Part shown: positions 1 through 11,007 of the stretch, in pieces
How the letters are laid out: the number at the start of each line of letters is the position of its first letter
Position numbering within the stretch: position 1 is the stretch's first letter
Assembly (NCBI RefSeq): GCF_947623445.1
Contig: NC_135243.1
Location: forward strand, 21,212,479-21,276,478
DNA length: 64,000 nucleotides
From: Clavelina lepadiformis
Taxonomy: Eukaryota > Chordata > Ascidiacea > Aplousobranchia > Clavelinidae
Reading direction: 5' to 3'
The notes under the pieces: model-generated
Told to the model about the DNA's origin: nothing
The model's input: only the letters and a program-made list of their open reading frames with translations
Database searches by the model: none
Position numbers and translations under genes: made by a program

Positions 1-2377
1 GCAATAAAGGCACCAATAGTAAAAGCAAAATGATATCCTTGTATAAGACTTCGAGATCTTTCCTCTCCCCAAATATTTAACAGCAGACCTTGCCCAGCTG
101 CAAAATTGAAATTAATGTGCTGCATTTCTTACAAGGACAGGTATTTGTGAATTTAAGGTTCTTAAATCCTTTTTTTTAAATATATTTTATTTATATATTA
201 CATCTTTTTCTGCAACAACACATTTTTTATTCTATTTCGGTTACAACAATTGAAAAAATATGGAATTAAGGAACATTGGGAACGAGTGTTTACTTCTATA
301 TCTCATAAATATTTGAGCAATTGAAATCAATTTTTTTTTCATGAAAAAAACTATACAAAAGGAAACAAACAATATAGAGTGTTTCCGTTGTGAAACAAAT
401 GCTTTATGTGTTATTGACAAAGTAATTTTGCGTAATAACCTTTCCTGCATTTTGTTGCAGCTAACAATCATTCTAAACTTCACTTAATTTTTGTAGTGAT
501 TCATAGGTCTCATGACGTGTCACACGTAGAGTATAGCTAGGAAAAACGAAGCACTTCTTTCAAAAAGAATAGTTCTTCATAAGTAAATAGCTAAATGTAT
601 TAAGTAAATAGTAAATTGTAATATATACTGTATATATTATCAAAGCAAAAAACAAAACTTCTCTATTTGGGACCAAAATTCTCTATATGTAAAGAATACA
701 ATGTACTGCACTATAGTAAACCTATTTAAGAAAACCAGCGAAAACAGAGCAGTTACAATACCAGCATCAATGTATCCGTACACTAAACCACACAGAGTGA
801 CAAGGGCGTACAACCACCAGATTGACTTCACCAATGGTATGAAGAACATGAAAGCTCCGCAAAGAAAATCGGCAATTCCTTTGGTAAAATTTACATTAAG
901 CTACAAGTAGTACTTAGAAATTGTCCACTAGAACGCCTATGAAAGAGCTAATGTTTGATCAATGCAGCCTTACCTAGAGTTAACATAGGACGATGATGTC
1001 TTAAACTGTATCCAACAGCAAATGACCCAAACATAAAACCGAGTGATTTCCCGGTAAACATTGGAGATACGGAAGCCACTTCGCTGTCCACATTATCAGC
1101 AAGAAACAGAAGAGTCGGTGACAATATTGACAGGAACAAACCCTTTAAAAACAAAATATTTTTGAAAGATTTTGATTCAATACGAAACAGGTCATTTTGT
1201 CGGTGTACTGACACTTAATCACGCGACACTTAATCACGCGACACTTAATCACCGACACATAATCACTAGGACATTTAATCACGTGACTTGGATACTTAAT
1301 CACGCGAGATTTAATCACGCGACACATAATCACTTGGATGTCGGAAAAGCGTGAGGAAAATTCAGTAATTCAAGCTCGTGTGCATCTCTCTGTGGGGATG
1401 GCGATGTGGATTGCTTTTAAGGTTGGCCTAAAGCCAAAGGATATTAGTCTTTCTTTTAGAACTCCCCGACAATTGTCTTTGACTCCGTTGCGCCGGCTTT
1501 CTCTATAATGTTTCTTTAAATCAACACCGGCTTCATAAAGACATTATTCTATTGTCACCGAAGCTCTTGACCAAAGTACCATCAAAACGTTACACCGTAA
1601 AATACAATGCTACTTGAAACCGTGTCAGAGCGTCTGTTTTGGAGGGAATTGAAAAAGACATTCAAATGCAACGTGCAACGTTTCTGCAAGGAATTGCTGG
1701 TACTCAACCTTCTATTCCAATGCGGTGCAAGGCACTGAAACTGCGCGTGCAAAACACAGTTGACCGTTATCTGTCAATCGAGATTTTAGTCTATCTTCGT
1801 GCAGTTGCTTACATTTCCCATGCATAACATTGCTGTAAATTGTAAATGTAAATAAACATTGTAAATGTGTGATTAAATGTCGCGTGATTAAATGTCCTAG
1901 TGATTATGTGTCACGTGATTAAGTGTCGCGTGATTAAATGTCCTAGTGATTATGTGTCGGTGATTAAGCGTCGCGTGATTAAGTGTCACCAAACCCATTT
2001 TGTCAAAACAATGTTTATATTACGTTAATTAACTTTCAGCATACACAAAGTTATCCCAGTTTTACCCAAAATCTTTCACTGGATAAATTGGAACTTTATT
2101 AATATAAGCAAGTTTTGATAAAAAGTAGGTTATACGTATGTAGCTATCGTGAATAAGTTGTATTTTAATTAAATTAATTTTAATTAAAATTTACCTGACT
2201 GATTCGCACCAAATATATGGCTGCAAGAAATAGATAAGAATATTTGGCTTCTGACTGGGTACCCGCACGAGTTTTGCAGACTTTACCTACACAAATGAAT
2301 GCGATATGTTAAATGTAGGAATTAATAAACCAAAAAATTAAAGTTTGGCTTCTTTCTTTACCTTCGTGGCTGGTCAT
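1..2377 (-). CDS. MFS sugar-transporter-like protein (MFSD4/NaGLT1 type), 5' part
   Basis: Five exons can be joined in phase: 2362-2377 (a 16-nt start exon, MTSHE), 2195-2286, 975-1143, about 710-905, and 1-97, which runs off the window edge. The joined product starts MTSHEGKVCKTRAGTQ, then has a first membrane helix (YSYLFLAAIYLV). Next comes GLFLSILSPTLLFLADN with FTGKSLGFMFGSFAVGY, the TM1-TM2 pattern of MFSD4/sodium-dependent glucose transporter 1 relatives. The fourth exon holds helices around WWLYALVTLCGLVYGYIDAG. The fifth reads AGQGLLLNIWGEERS then HFAFTIGAFI, matching the family's conserved LW-GE...HFSFG-GA block. Known members are 12-TM plasma-membrane transporters; the substrate here is inferred only from family. 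The 3' border of the fourth exon is uncertain. The intron between exons 2 and 3 contains the MULE element. Confidence 0.75.
1202..1995. mobile_element. Mutator-like (MULE) non-autonomous DNA transposon
   Basis: A 794-bp element is flanked by a perfect 9-bp target duplication, CATTTTGTC, at 1193-1201 and 1996-2004. The ends are inverted repeats (GGTGTACTGACAC on the left, GGTTTGGTGACAC on the right strand). They run on into arrays of a 13-16 bp unit of the type ACTTAATCACGCGAC, about nine on the left (1212-1335) and nine inverted on the right (1868-1990). A 9-bp duplication is typical of MULEs, and the interior keeps a short transposase-like stretch. It lies in an intron of the transporter gene, about 50 bp upstream of the acceptor of its third exon. 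Confidence 0.85.
1639..1827 (+). pseudogene. MULE transposase C-terminal remnant
   Basis: A 62-residue open stretch inside the MULE reads EGIEKDIQMQRATFLQGIAG and ends RYLSIEILVYLRAVAY. This resembles the tail of animal MULE transposases, where a helix with many Gln/Glu is followed by a proline-rich loop and a final -YLRAIAH- helix. A little upstream (about 1560-1640) is DNA that resembles the preceding NNxxEGxHR region in broken frames. The catalytic core is missing, so the element cannot move itself. The assignment rests on remembered family patterns plus the 9-bp target duplication. Confidence 0.5.
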
Positions 2378-2569
2378 AATATGTCAGCAGTAAATCTCAT
2401 CTCCTTCAGTAAGAAATGCAATTTGATTGGTTGATAGATTACAAGCAATGGTCGATTTAGGTAACAGATATAGGTTAACAATGGGTTATGGCAGATTGCT
2501 GTTTATAGTAATGCCAAAATAAAACTACCCTTTGAAAAAGAAAAGGAAACCAACGTATGTTAATTGGTG

Positions 2570-3547
2570 ACGTTGTGTAATTAATACGTCACTTTCGTCC
2601 TTACTCTCGCTGTCTGAAATGTCAAGCTTTCTGAAAACATATTTTGTAGAATAAGCTTAAAACCGAATTATAAGCTTACTTATGCGCATAGGCCTGGTAT
2701 ATTCACAACGTTATAAATCGAATTTTCCCCACTGACAAAGCATTGGTATGTATTGATTTTGATTAGAGATATTCAGGGTCAATAAAGTTAATCGTTTTGT
2801 GTAAAAGTCAATTTTTTCCGATTTAGGTCAAGTTTTAGTTGGGTCAGGTTACGATTTTGCGCTGGAGTTTGTACTCAATTTGTTGCAAAATATTTTTTCT
2901 ATTTTTACGTTTGTATTTGTGGCTTCCATAGTTCTTTTAATATTATGTTGAAAAAAAAACAATAACACTATTTTTTGAATAAATGATGTTTCTTTATTAA
3001 TTGATTAATGAATAAAGTAGTTGTGATTTAAAATTACCTGGATCCTCGCGGAGGTAATCGCAGTGACAGTTTTATTAGATACCACTTTGACATTGATGGT
3101 GTTAAAGTGACCGGTGAAGTGAAGTACACGAATAACATAGAGTCTTCGGTTGTCTTTGCTGGAAAAATGCTGCCACACTATTTATTGATGTTGTAATAAT
3201 GGAACTATCTTAGATAAATAATACAAGTGGGGTATATTATTTTACCTGTATATAGCGGTATTTATTAAATGGTTGTGGTGTAAGTATCCAGTTAAAATAT
3301 CAACGCTGCCACCTTTAACCCTGTAGATTTATATTTTATTATTTGCCCATCTTTTGTAAAGTAAAATCTACTATACCTGTAATAGTTCCCATTTCGTTTG
3401 CAAACTTGCAAAAACTTGATGCTTTTAACATGTATTAATTTTAATGCTATTTTTCCAATTAGGTTATTTACCATTCTTGAAAACTGACTTGATGGAGTCC
3501 TGTGAAAACTTTATTTGCTCTGGATTGACAACGGTAAACGTCACCAT
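2570..3547 (-). pseudogene. decayed partial copy of the double-DNRRL gene
   Basis: Three exon relics lie in the order seen in the two intact genes. The A-type exon (3377-3547) starts MVTFTVVNPEQIKFSQDSIK and ends NGNYYRY. It is 171 nt against 173 in the intact copies, and the frame breaks just after FKNGK, giving a stop. The B-type exon (3038-3158) reads KDNRRLYVIRVLHFTGHFNT but lacks the GCHV Cys/His cluster. A relic of the acidic linker (LDISDSESKDES) is at about 2590-2648. No second A/B pair follows. A 5' part of the gene was apparently duplicated and then decayed. No transcript is expected to give a full protein. Confidence 0.6.
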
Positions 3548-4540
3548 TTTAAATTCTATTTAAAACTTATGCAATGACTCCTGCACGTAGCATTCAACAT
3601 CGTAGCAACAAAAAATCGGCAAGAGAACAAAAGAGAATTGGATATTTTCCAATATTTACTTTGTTAACTTTCGTACGCATATGTAATCATACACACATAT
3701 GTTTTACATGGATGGCTTTTGTTATTTGTTCTATTACGTTGTTTGCTCTTTTGCCCTATGTACGCCAAATGACTTCTGGCCAATTTCTTGTTACCACTAG
3801 ACTTGCAGCGTTATCTTTCACAACAAACTTCACTGTTGCTGAAACGAAGTTTTGAGAGCTTTGACAGCTGAAATATTTTATACAAACATTTTATTTCCTT
3901 CAACACTGGCTTCTCCTGAATGATACAGAACTCTGATAAACCCAATTATTCTATTGACGTATTGTGTAACGCACCATGCTAATACATTACTCACGGTCAA
4001 ATCAACCAACATTTGCAATGCTACGTACACTTTTAATACCATCACATTGTTTTGAAGCTTATCTGGTGTCGAAGACTGCTTTGTGATGTTTAAAGTTGAA
4101 CTAAGCCTTTTTGTATACGTTTGACGTTAATTATTAACTGCATCTGTTTCTTTGCTATTAACTTTTCGTTAGCTTGAGTGTATAACGAGCGGTTACGAGA
4201 GAGATATTTTAAAAATTAATAGAAAATGTTATCACGACCCTTTACGCATTTTGTAACATATATTGTAGGGATGCATGAGTCACGTGAACATATGTTTATT
4301 TGTTTGTGTGTTAATATTATATAGTTTAGAAGTGACGAAAAGTTCGATATATCTTGCAGCAGTGGCATAGTTTCATAAACGGTTCCGTTTATTAAACTAG
4401 GTCAAATATTTTGTCTACATAAGGCGCACTGCCGAGGCGAATATTTACATTTTGTCACAAATGTCCCTTCTGGGGCAATAGCATTGTGGTTTATTAGTGT
4501 TACTATAACTTTGTGCCTGTTCGTCACTGCAGTGGTTAAT
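3432..4540. repeat. segmental duplication, copy 1 (partner about 9703-10729)
   Basis: This stretch and about 9703-10729 align in the same orientation with high similarity. Shared landmarks include GTCCTGTGAAAA, ATGACTCCTGCACGTAGCAT, TTGCCCTATGTACGCCAAAT and GGGGCAATAGCAT. Copy 1 carries about 110 extra bases near 4255-4365. The stretch lies 3' of each double-DNRRL gene, so the duplicated unit is about 6.3 kb: the A-exon relic, this flank and the gene. Open frames inside (for example 3574-3855 plus) are not conserved in frame between the copies and are not called as genes. Confidence 0.75.
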
Positions 4541-4862
4541 TTCAAGGACAATTTGCTGTTGATATGTAATGCTGTGTTTTAAAGTCGTACCGCTCATCCA
4601 AATTAGTAGACACTTTGCCTCATGATGATGATAGAGTTCAGTTTTATCATACGCTTAGAGTTATAGCATATATTAAACAACTATGTACTTAAAAGTTAAA
4701 AAATGATAGCTAGTGTGCATGCATTTAATTTAAAGTCACTATTTCTCAGTTTTTCGGATGAAATTGGAGCTGTGTCAATGATTTCCTATACACGTATTAG
4801 CTTACTAGTTTAAAATTCGAAATGTCAAATTAGAACATTTAATTTCAACTTCAAATGTACAT

Positions 4863-7800
4863 TCACTGAAGCACACAGCCTTCTTTTTTTTCTAAGAGAG
4901 CTTCTCTTTCTTCCTCGCTGAGGAAATGCGAATTAATCTCTTGTCTCTGTGCATTCCACCATGCTGTAGCAAAAAAAAAAAAAAACAATTTAAGTGGATA
5001 TTCATAACAAAAAGACTTTAAAGTAGCAAAACATTGAGCAATAACATTCTTATTGACAATTTGGTCGTTGGTCTGCATTGCCAGCTTTTCTCCATAACAT
5101 AGTATGTACTGAATCAGAATGCCGACAAAATCTCTTTTTATATGCTAATTGCAATTTAATAAGTTTTAACTGCTGTTATTAGTGTTAGCAGTTATGGTAC
5201 TGATATTTACTTGTCTTGTGTATGATTCGTGCTGGTGTGCATGGCCTATACATCTTATAATTAACTAACAAAACTAAAGTACTGTCTTAACACTATTCTA
5301 ACCAGGCTCGCGAGTTTACTAAAAAACTAGGTGTGGCCGACCCCGCACACACATTTTCAATCGTTAATTACTAGAAAACTATACGTCGTAGACTGATCGG
5401 ATTTTGACAGGTTAGTAGAAAAATCATCTGGCTTCCTGTATACATCATAATTGTAAAACTAAAGAAAGTGAATTTAGTGTAAATTAAGTATTTCTAAAAG
5501 TGACACATTTCTAGAAATTCTTCTTGTTATGCCGCGTCCCCGCTGTGCGGAAAACCAGCTGACCGCGAGAAGAGAACGAAAGAGAATAGTTAGTCGAGTT
5601 ATTGGTGCGTAAATGAGTAATACGCTTCAATGCGGAGAGCAGAGCAAAGCAGAGGAAAATTATGAAAATATCGCAATATCTTAAAAATTACAAAATCCAA
5701 CTTTATCAAACAAACATGGACAGATAGCTGAACATTTTTTAGGAAAAGTCACCAAATTTCAAGTTTCTACAGCAAACAATGCAACTGTACGCCACGTTTT
5801 GCTATGACAGTGTGCGGGAGAAGCCAAGCCTAGTTAGAATAGGGTTAAAAGACAGTGCCTAACCAAATGTCTCTTCCTGTCAATAACGTATATGCAGGCT
5901 CAACATTTTCATTGTTTGACACTTACCCGGAAATTCTATTTGACATCCAGCAGGGCAGCTGCAATGGGGGTATGTAATCCCTCTGACTGCAACATGACAA
6001 CCCTCGCAATTAGTGGTAAACTTTTTGCTGTCGGTCGAGTTTTCATCAGAGAGTTTCACATTGATTCTTGGCAATTTTCCCATCAATTGCAAAACACGAA
6101 AAACGTACAACCTCCTGTTATCTAGACTAAAATTTTAACAAGAGTTTATATTTTGAAGCCTACGACGTTATCGCCGCTTCAAATATAAACACTTTTTTGT
6201 GTGACAATTACAAATATAAACATAGCACGTAAGCAATTTGTTTTTTAATAAACTTGACAGAAACTTGACTTGGCTCATACCTCCAGTATGCTCCATGTTT
6301 TTTCACTACATTAATGCGATCAATGTCGGAAGCAGTGAACTTTCCTGCTGCTATTTTTAAGATTGTAAGATTAACATCTTCCCCGTCTTGGAACCTTCTG
6401 GAAATGGTGTTCTGTGAAAATTTTATATCTCCTGGAGAAAGATCCTTGAATTGTGACAAATATGATGCAATTCCACCTCCGATTGCCAGAGCTGCAGCTC
6501 CCAGGAGAATGCCAATTTCCGCTGCGTCGTTTCGTCCACTGTTGGTCGACGATGCGTGTGACGTACGAGGTATTGAGATTCCTGCATTCTGAGTTTATTT
6601 TAATGCAATTTGATAAATTACAACCATAAGTTTATCACCATAAGTTTATCTAAAAATTTCGAAACTTTTTACCCAAGCAGCAAGCGATGTTGAGTATACA
6701 ATGTAGGTCCAACACCGCTTCAAAAATCGAAAATAGTTTATTCTGTTTTTATGCTAATTTTTTTCTCCTTTAAATGACTTATTCAATAAACAACTAACGT
6801 TCCATGAGCGGTTGCTATATGATTTCTCATCGCTGTCCTTCTCGTCTTCGCTTTCGCTGTCTGAAATATCTCCCATGTATGTTATTTCGTTGATCTGCGC
6901 ACCACCGCTTTGCGCAACATCTGTTATACCTGATTTTCAATAAATAAAGGTGAAAGAACTGGATTATATTTTTGATCAATTTAAGTTTTGTAACTTCAAT
7001 TTCTATATATCATGTTTTTCTTTCCATTACTACATAGTTAGCACCCTACGAGTTCACCTCTCGTAGCCCAGTTTTCCTATTTTAAATTTGGCTAAAGATT
7101 CTGTTGATTTGATTCAGCGTTACCTTCTGTGCCTATGTGGCCGCAATCACAATTGCAGTGCTTGAATGTGACGTCAACATTCCTCAGGTTCACGTGACAT
7201 CCCCCGTTTTTCGTTGTGTATCGTCGCGACATTAAGTGATTATTGTAGTCAATCATTCTGACTTCGATGGTGTCCAAGCAACCCATGCGTTTTAACACAC
7301 GAAAAACATACAGTCTTCGGTTGTCAATGCTACAGAAAGAGTCCTAAACTGATATGATGCATGTGTAGTGGACTTTAATAACCAAAATCCTACTGTACTT
7401 TATAGTATTTTCATAAAATAGTTTCATATTTTTAATATTTCATTTTTGTTTACTCGATAATTTGTAGGTAACCACTTGGGCTGTTTCAAAAGTGCACAAC
7501 CCGTGTAAAGGAGACTTTTATCACTCACGCCACATTAAACCCATATTCTCTACGAAAACGCTTAACTGAGTAAAGATAGAGTCAAGGTTACACGAGTATT
7601 TACTCTAATACTGTACTGTAATTAGCATTTAAATTAGTCTGGGTGAATGCAAAGGTTTACAGAAACGCCATTATCTTGCTGCGTTTCAAAATAAGTTAGC
7701 ACTTAAACCTATGTAAATAACACTGTCAACCAATATTTCTTTAGGAGAAAAATAATTAAAGTTGATTTTGTTGTTGTAACTATATCCAAATAATGACTTT

Positions 7801-8263
7801 TATAGCCCTAATAAAAGCATTTGTAGGCTTTTGCACTTCGAACCGTCATACTCAACTAAATCATCATACTCAAGTAGCAAATCAAGTCATTTGGCATATA
7901 AGACTTGAGTCAAGTGAAGTCAATTATTATCTGGACTACCTGACTATGAGGAAGTGAAAAGGTCCTTTCTGTCGACAAGAAACGTTTAGATCAAGTCAAG
8001 TCAAGGCTTTGCAAAAAGTGTCAGTTACTGACTTTAGTCGTAGCAACCCTGGTCCTAACGTACCTAAAGTAAAACAATCAGCCCACTTACCTGTAGTAAA
8101 ACCCATTCTTTGTATAAACGCGGATCATGCTAATGTCTTCAACGTCAGTGGCCTTTCTTGCTATTTGTTGAATGAGGTCATTCACGGATCCATCGCCGTT
8201 TTTAAAACTTGCTTTGATGGAGTTTTGCGTAAATTTTATATGATTTGGATTGATAAACGCCAT
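4863..8263 (-). CDS. double-DNRRL-domain protein, copy 1 (unknown function)
   Basis: Six phase-compatible exons: 8091-8263 (A1), 7124-7329 (B1), 6799-6929 (acidic linker), 6281-6588 (A2), 5927-6126 (B2), 4863-4963 (end), giving about 370 aa. A1 begins MAFINPNHIKFTQNSIKASF and ends IRVYTKNGFYY. B1 continues SIDNRRLYVFRVLKRMG and closes with a Cys/His cluster (GGCHVNLR...HCNCDCG). The linker is rich in Asp/Glu/Ser (DISDSESEDEKDSDE). A2 opens with a hydrophobic Gly/Ala segment (IGILLGAAALAIGGGIASYL), then repeats the domain (IKFSQNTISRRFQDG...). B2 has SLDNRRLYVFRVLQLMG and GCHVAVRG...HCSCPAGC. The A/B intron splits both domains at the same phase. The C-terminus is EKKEGCVLQ, a CaaX-like end. 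The NGxYYxxDNRRLxxFR pattern recalls ParB/sulfiredoxin-like proteins, but no function is known to me. The start is the ATG conserved in both copies. Confidence 0.6.
5291..5844. mobile_element. piggyBac-like MITE in the last intron of copy 1
   Basis: A 554-bp insertion is bounded by TTAA on both sides (5287-5290 and 5845-5848). The terminal inverted repeats are about 22 bp with few mismatches (CACTATTCTAACCAGGCT on the left; CCCTATTCTAACTAGGCT read inward from the right). TTAA targets and CCCT-type ends are the signature of piggyBac elements. No transposase is encoded. The whole element sits inside the 4964-5926 intron. Confidence 0.7.
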
Positions 8264-9702
8264 TCTTATAAACTCATACCGTATATATATGCCTTAGCTG
8301 CAAAAAGGAAACATTAACCTATAACTTTAGCAAGAATTCAAAAAATAGCTGCTCTATTACATCACACATCTTACAGTTGACGTGCCATGGTTTCTTCACA
8401 AAGCTGTTTTAACAGTTGACGTAAATGCAAGCATTGACTGCAGACTCATGTCAAACCCAATGTAAGACCGAAAATAAAAGACGAAATGACATCTTTCAAA
8501 CAACAATTCTCGTCTGGTGAATGTGAGGACGCAGAACAATGATCCCAATACAAGTTTGTCGAACTATGAATTTCAGTTCTGCTTCTTTGTTTTGTTTTGA
8601 CGTTAACACAAACCTGCGGCTTGGGCAACTTCCATATACCCACACTTATTATGTGTATTTCGAGCTATATGACATCAATACTACCAACGACGTCATATTA
8701 ACTTTGTCTCATTTTTGTTTGGCCCAACATTTAATCCTGCACAACGTGATCATGAACTTTAATATTGCAGAAACAAGATTGTATCTTTTTTGCTAGTGCT
8801 TCTGTTCTGTATGCTTCATCAATAAAGATCTGACCTCACTTGTACAGCCGTAGATAAATTATCCTGACGCGTATTTATGTTGTGGTCTGTTACAAATACG
8901 CAATGACATCACACGACACTTGAAATTCCATGTATTATGCATTGTTGGTTGTTACAGAGTCCTTCTAAATAGTTTGGCTGAAGGCTTCTAATCAATATCT
9001 TGCATTAATTATTAACCATACGTATAGCTGTTGTTGAAGCTTTTCTTAGCTTAAAAGGTTGAAACTTTTTGGTGTTATTGATCGTTTTGTTACATTTGTT
9101 TGATTTTTTAAAGTTCACAATCATCACAAGCGCTATGGTTACAATCTCTCATCTTTAATTACGCTTGCTATCTTTCATATCTATATTTAACTGCTAACTT
9201 TCGTCTCTATATTTGCTTAACCGCATAGAAGTTTAGTAGTTATCCCCTTAAGGCACACTAGGCTTCACACACCCTTACCATAGCGTTATGGTTCGCAAAC
9301 TGAGTGTAATGAAAACATACCTGGGGTTGAAAAGGCGTTTTTTGAAACGTAATGAAATACTTAGATAGGATACATTTCAAAAGAACGATTCAGTAAACTA
9401 ATAAATGATAGCATACCGGGGAATAACATAAAAATATATGTTGATATGTGCAATAAATTTTAGCAAACAACAGTCTTAGTTTAATCAGCTGATTTACCAC
9501 GTTCTTTTTGTTTACTAATTCAACACCGTGTTTTTTTTCACAATTGAAGCATTTCATTATACTTTTTTATTAATGTTGCATAACTGATACGGAATAGGGT
9601 AATTGCTAGCACTAAAACGCTAGCGTATTAGGGGAGGTTACTGCCTACGCCCACTCACGAATTCAACTTGTTAAGGGGCCACTCTCTATAAACGTTTATA
9701 TA
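8264..9702. other. intergenic, no gene seen
   Basis: Upstream flank of copy 1 and spacer before the second duplication unit. Open frames here are short and have no recognisable motifs. No inverted-repeat element with a target duplication was found. Confidence 0.5.
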
Positions 9703-10729
9703 CGTATATTAACTTTACTGCTATTTTTCCAATGAGGTTATTTACCAATCCTGAAATCTGACTTGATAGAGTCCTGTGAAAAAATTATCTGCTCTTGATT
9801 GACAATGGTAAACATCACCATTTTAAATTCTATTTAAAACTTATGCAATGACTCCTGCACGTAGCATTAATATAAAATTTCCAAGAGAACAAAAGAGAAT
9901 TGGCTTAAAAACCCGATATTTACTTTGTTAACTTTGAGAAGCAAATATTATCGTACATATGTTTAACAAACGTTAAAACAGCATTTTAGTCGTTTTACAT
10001 GGATGGCTTTTGTTAGATTTTGTATTACGTTGTTTACTCGTTTGCCCTATGTACGCCAAATGACTTCTGGCCAATTTCTTGTTACCACTAGACTTGTAGC
10101 GTAATCTATCTCTACAAACTTCAATGTTGCTGAAACGAAGTTTTTGAGAGCTTTGACAGTTGCAATCTTTTATACAAACTTTTATTTCCTTCAACTCTGG
10201 TTTCTCCTGTATGATACAGAACTCTGATAAACCCAATTATTCTATTGACATACTGTATAACGCACCGTCCTAATACATTACTCATGGTCATATCAACCAA
10301 CATTTGCAATGCTACATACACTTTCAATACCTTCACATTAATTTGAAGCTTATCTGGTGTCGAAGACTGCTTTGTGATGTTTAAAATTGAACTAAGCCTT
10401 CTTGTATACGTTTTACGTTAATTATTAACTGCATTTGTTTATTTGCTATTAATCTTTTTTTAGCTTGAGTGCATAACGACCAGTTACGGGAGAGATCTTT
10501 TAAAAATTAATGGATAATGTTATCACGACCCTTTCCACACATTTCACGCAGTGGCATAATTTTGTAATCCCTTTTATTTAGTAAATTTCGTCAAATATTT
10601 TGTCTACATAAGGCGCACTACCGTGGCGAATATTTACATTTTGTAACAAATGTCTCTTCTGGGGCAATAGCATAGTGGTTTATTAGTGTTACTGTAACTA
10701 TGTATCTGTTCGTGATTGCAGTGGTTAAT
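9703..10729. repeat. segmental duplication, copy 2 (partner 3432-4540)
   Basis: Same-strand partner of the 3.4-4.5 kb stretch, sharing long matching runs around 9840-9870, 10021-10100 and 10200-10340. It starts just inside the A-type exon relic. Minus-strand open frames at 9973-10336 run through the duplicated part, but the homologous DNA of copy 1 does not keep them open, so I do not call a gene. Confidence 0.7.
9706..9821 (-). pseudogene. A-type exon relic of the double-DNRRL family
   Basis: The minus strand reads MVMFTIVNQEQIIFSQDSIK, then SDFRIGK and a stop, the same position at which the relic at 3377-3547 loses frame. Only the start of the exon remains; the segment that would carry DNRRL is absent below 9700. 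The shared lesion shows that this exon was already dead when the 6-kb unit duplicated. Confidence 0.6.
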
Positions 10730-11007
10730 GTTTTAAACTTGTGGTTCAATGCTGCTCTTATGTTACACATGCATTTAGTGCGCCTGTTTCTACGAGCAAA
10801 TAAGATTGAAACGAGGTTCCGTCGTTGCCAATCACACCCGTATTTCGTCGTCAATTTCAAGAAATCTCTCCCGTTTTTTACTTCTAATTTCTGCCAAAGC
10901 AGAAAATCTGTATTCACAGACCCATGAAGAAGCAAATGGTAAAATTATTTTTATGGTTTTTGCCACCGATCATAGAATATGATTGGTAAGCAGATAGCCA
11001 AAACTCG

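Noticed and set aside
1212-1335. Short regularly spaced repeats resembling a CRISPR array
   Set aside because: The units are contiguous with almost no spacers and have an inverted partner array at 1868-1990 inside a 9-bp target duplication, so they are transposon termini in an animal genome.
3574-3855. 93-residue plus-strand frame in the segmental duplication
   Set aside because: The homologous DNA at about 9.85-10.15 kb does not keep the frame, and there is no domain.
8009-8317. 102-residue plus-strand frame, with a similar one at 13445-13777
   Set aside because: Both are antisense to the conserved A1 exons of the double-DNRRL genes; the similarity comes from the minus-strand coding sequence.
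10618-10935. 105-residue minus-strand frame
   Set aside because: Partly overlaps the segmental duplication without frame conservation, and resembles no family I know.
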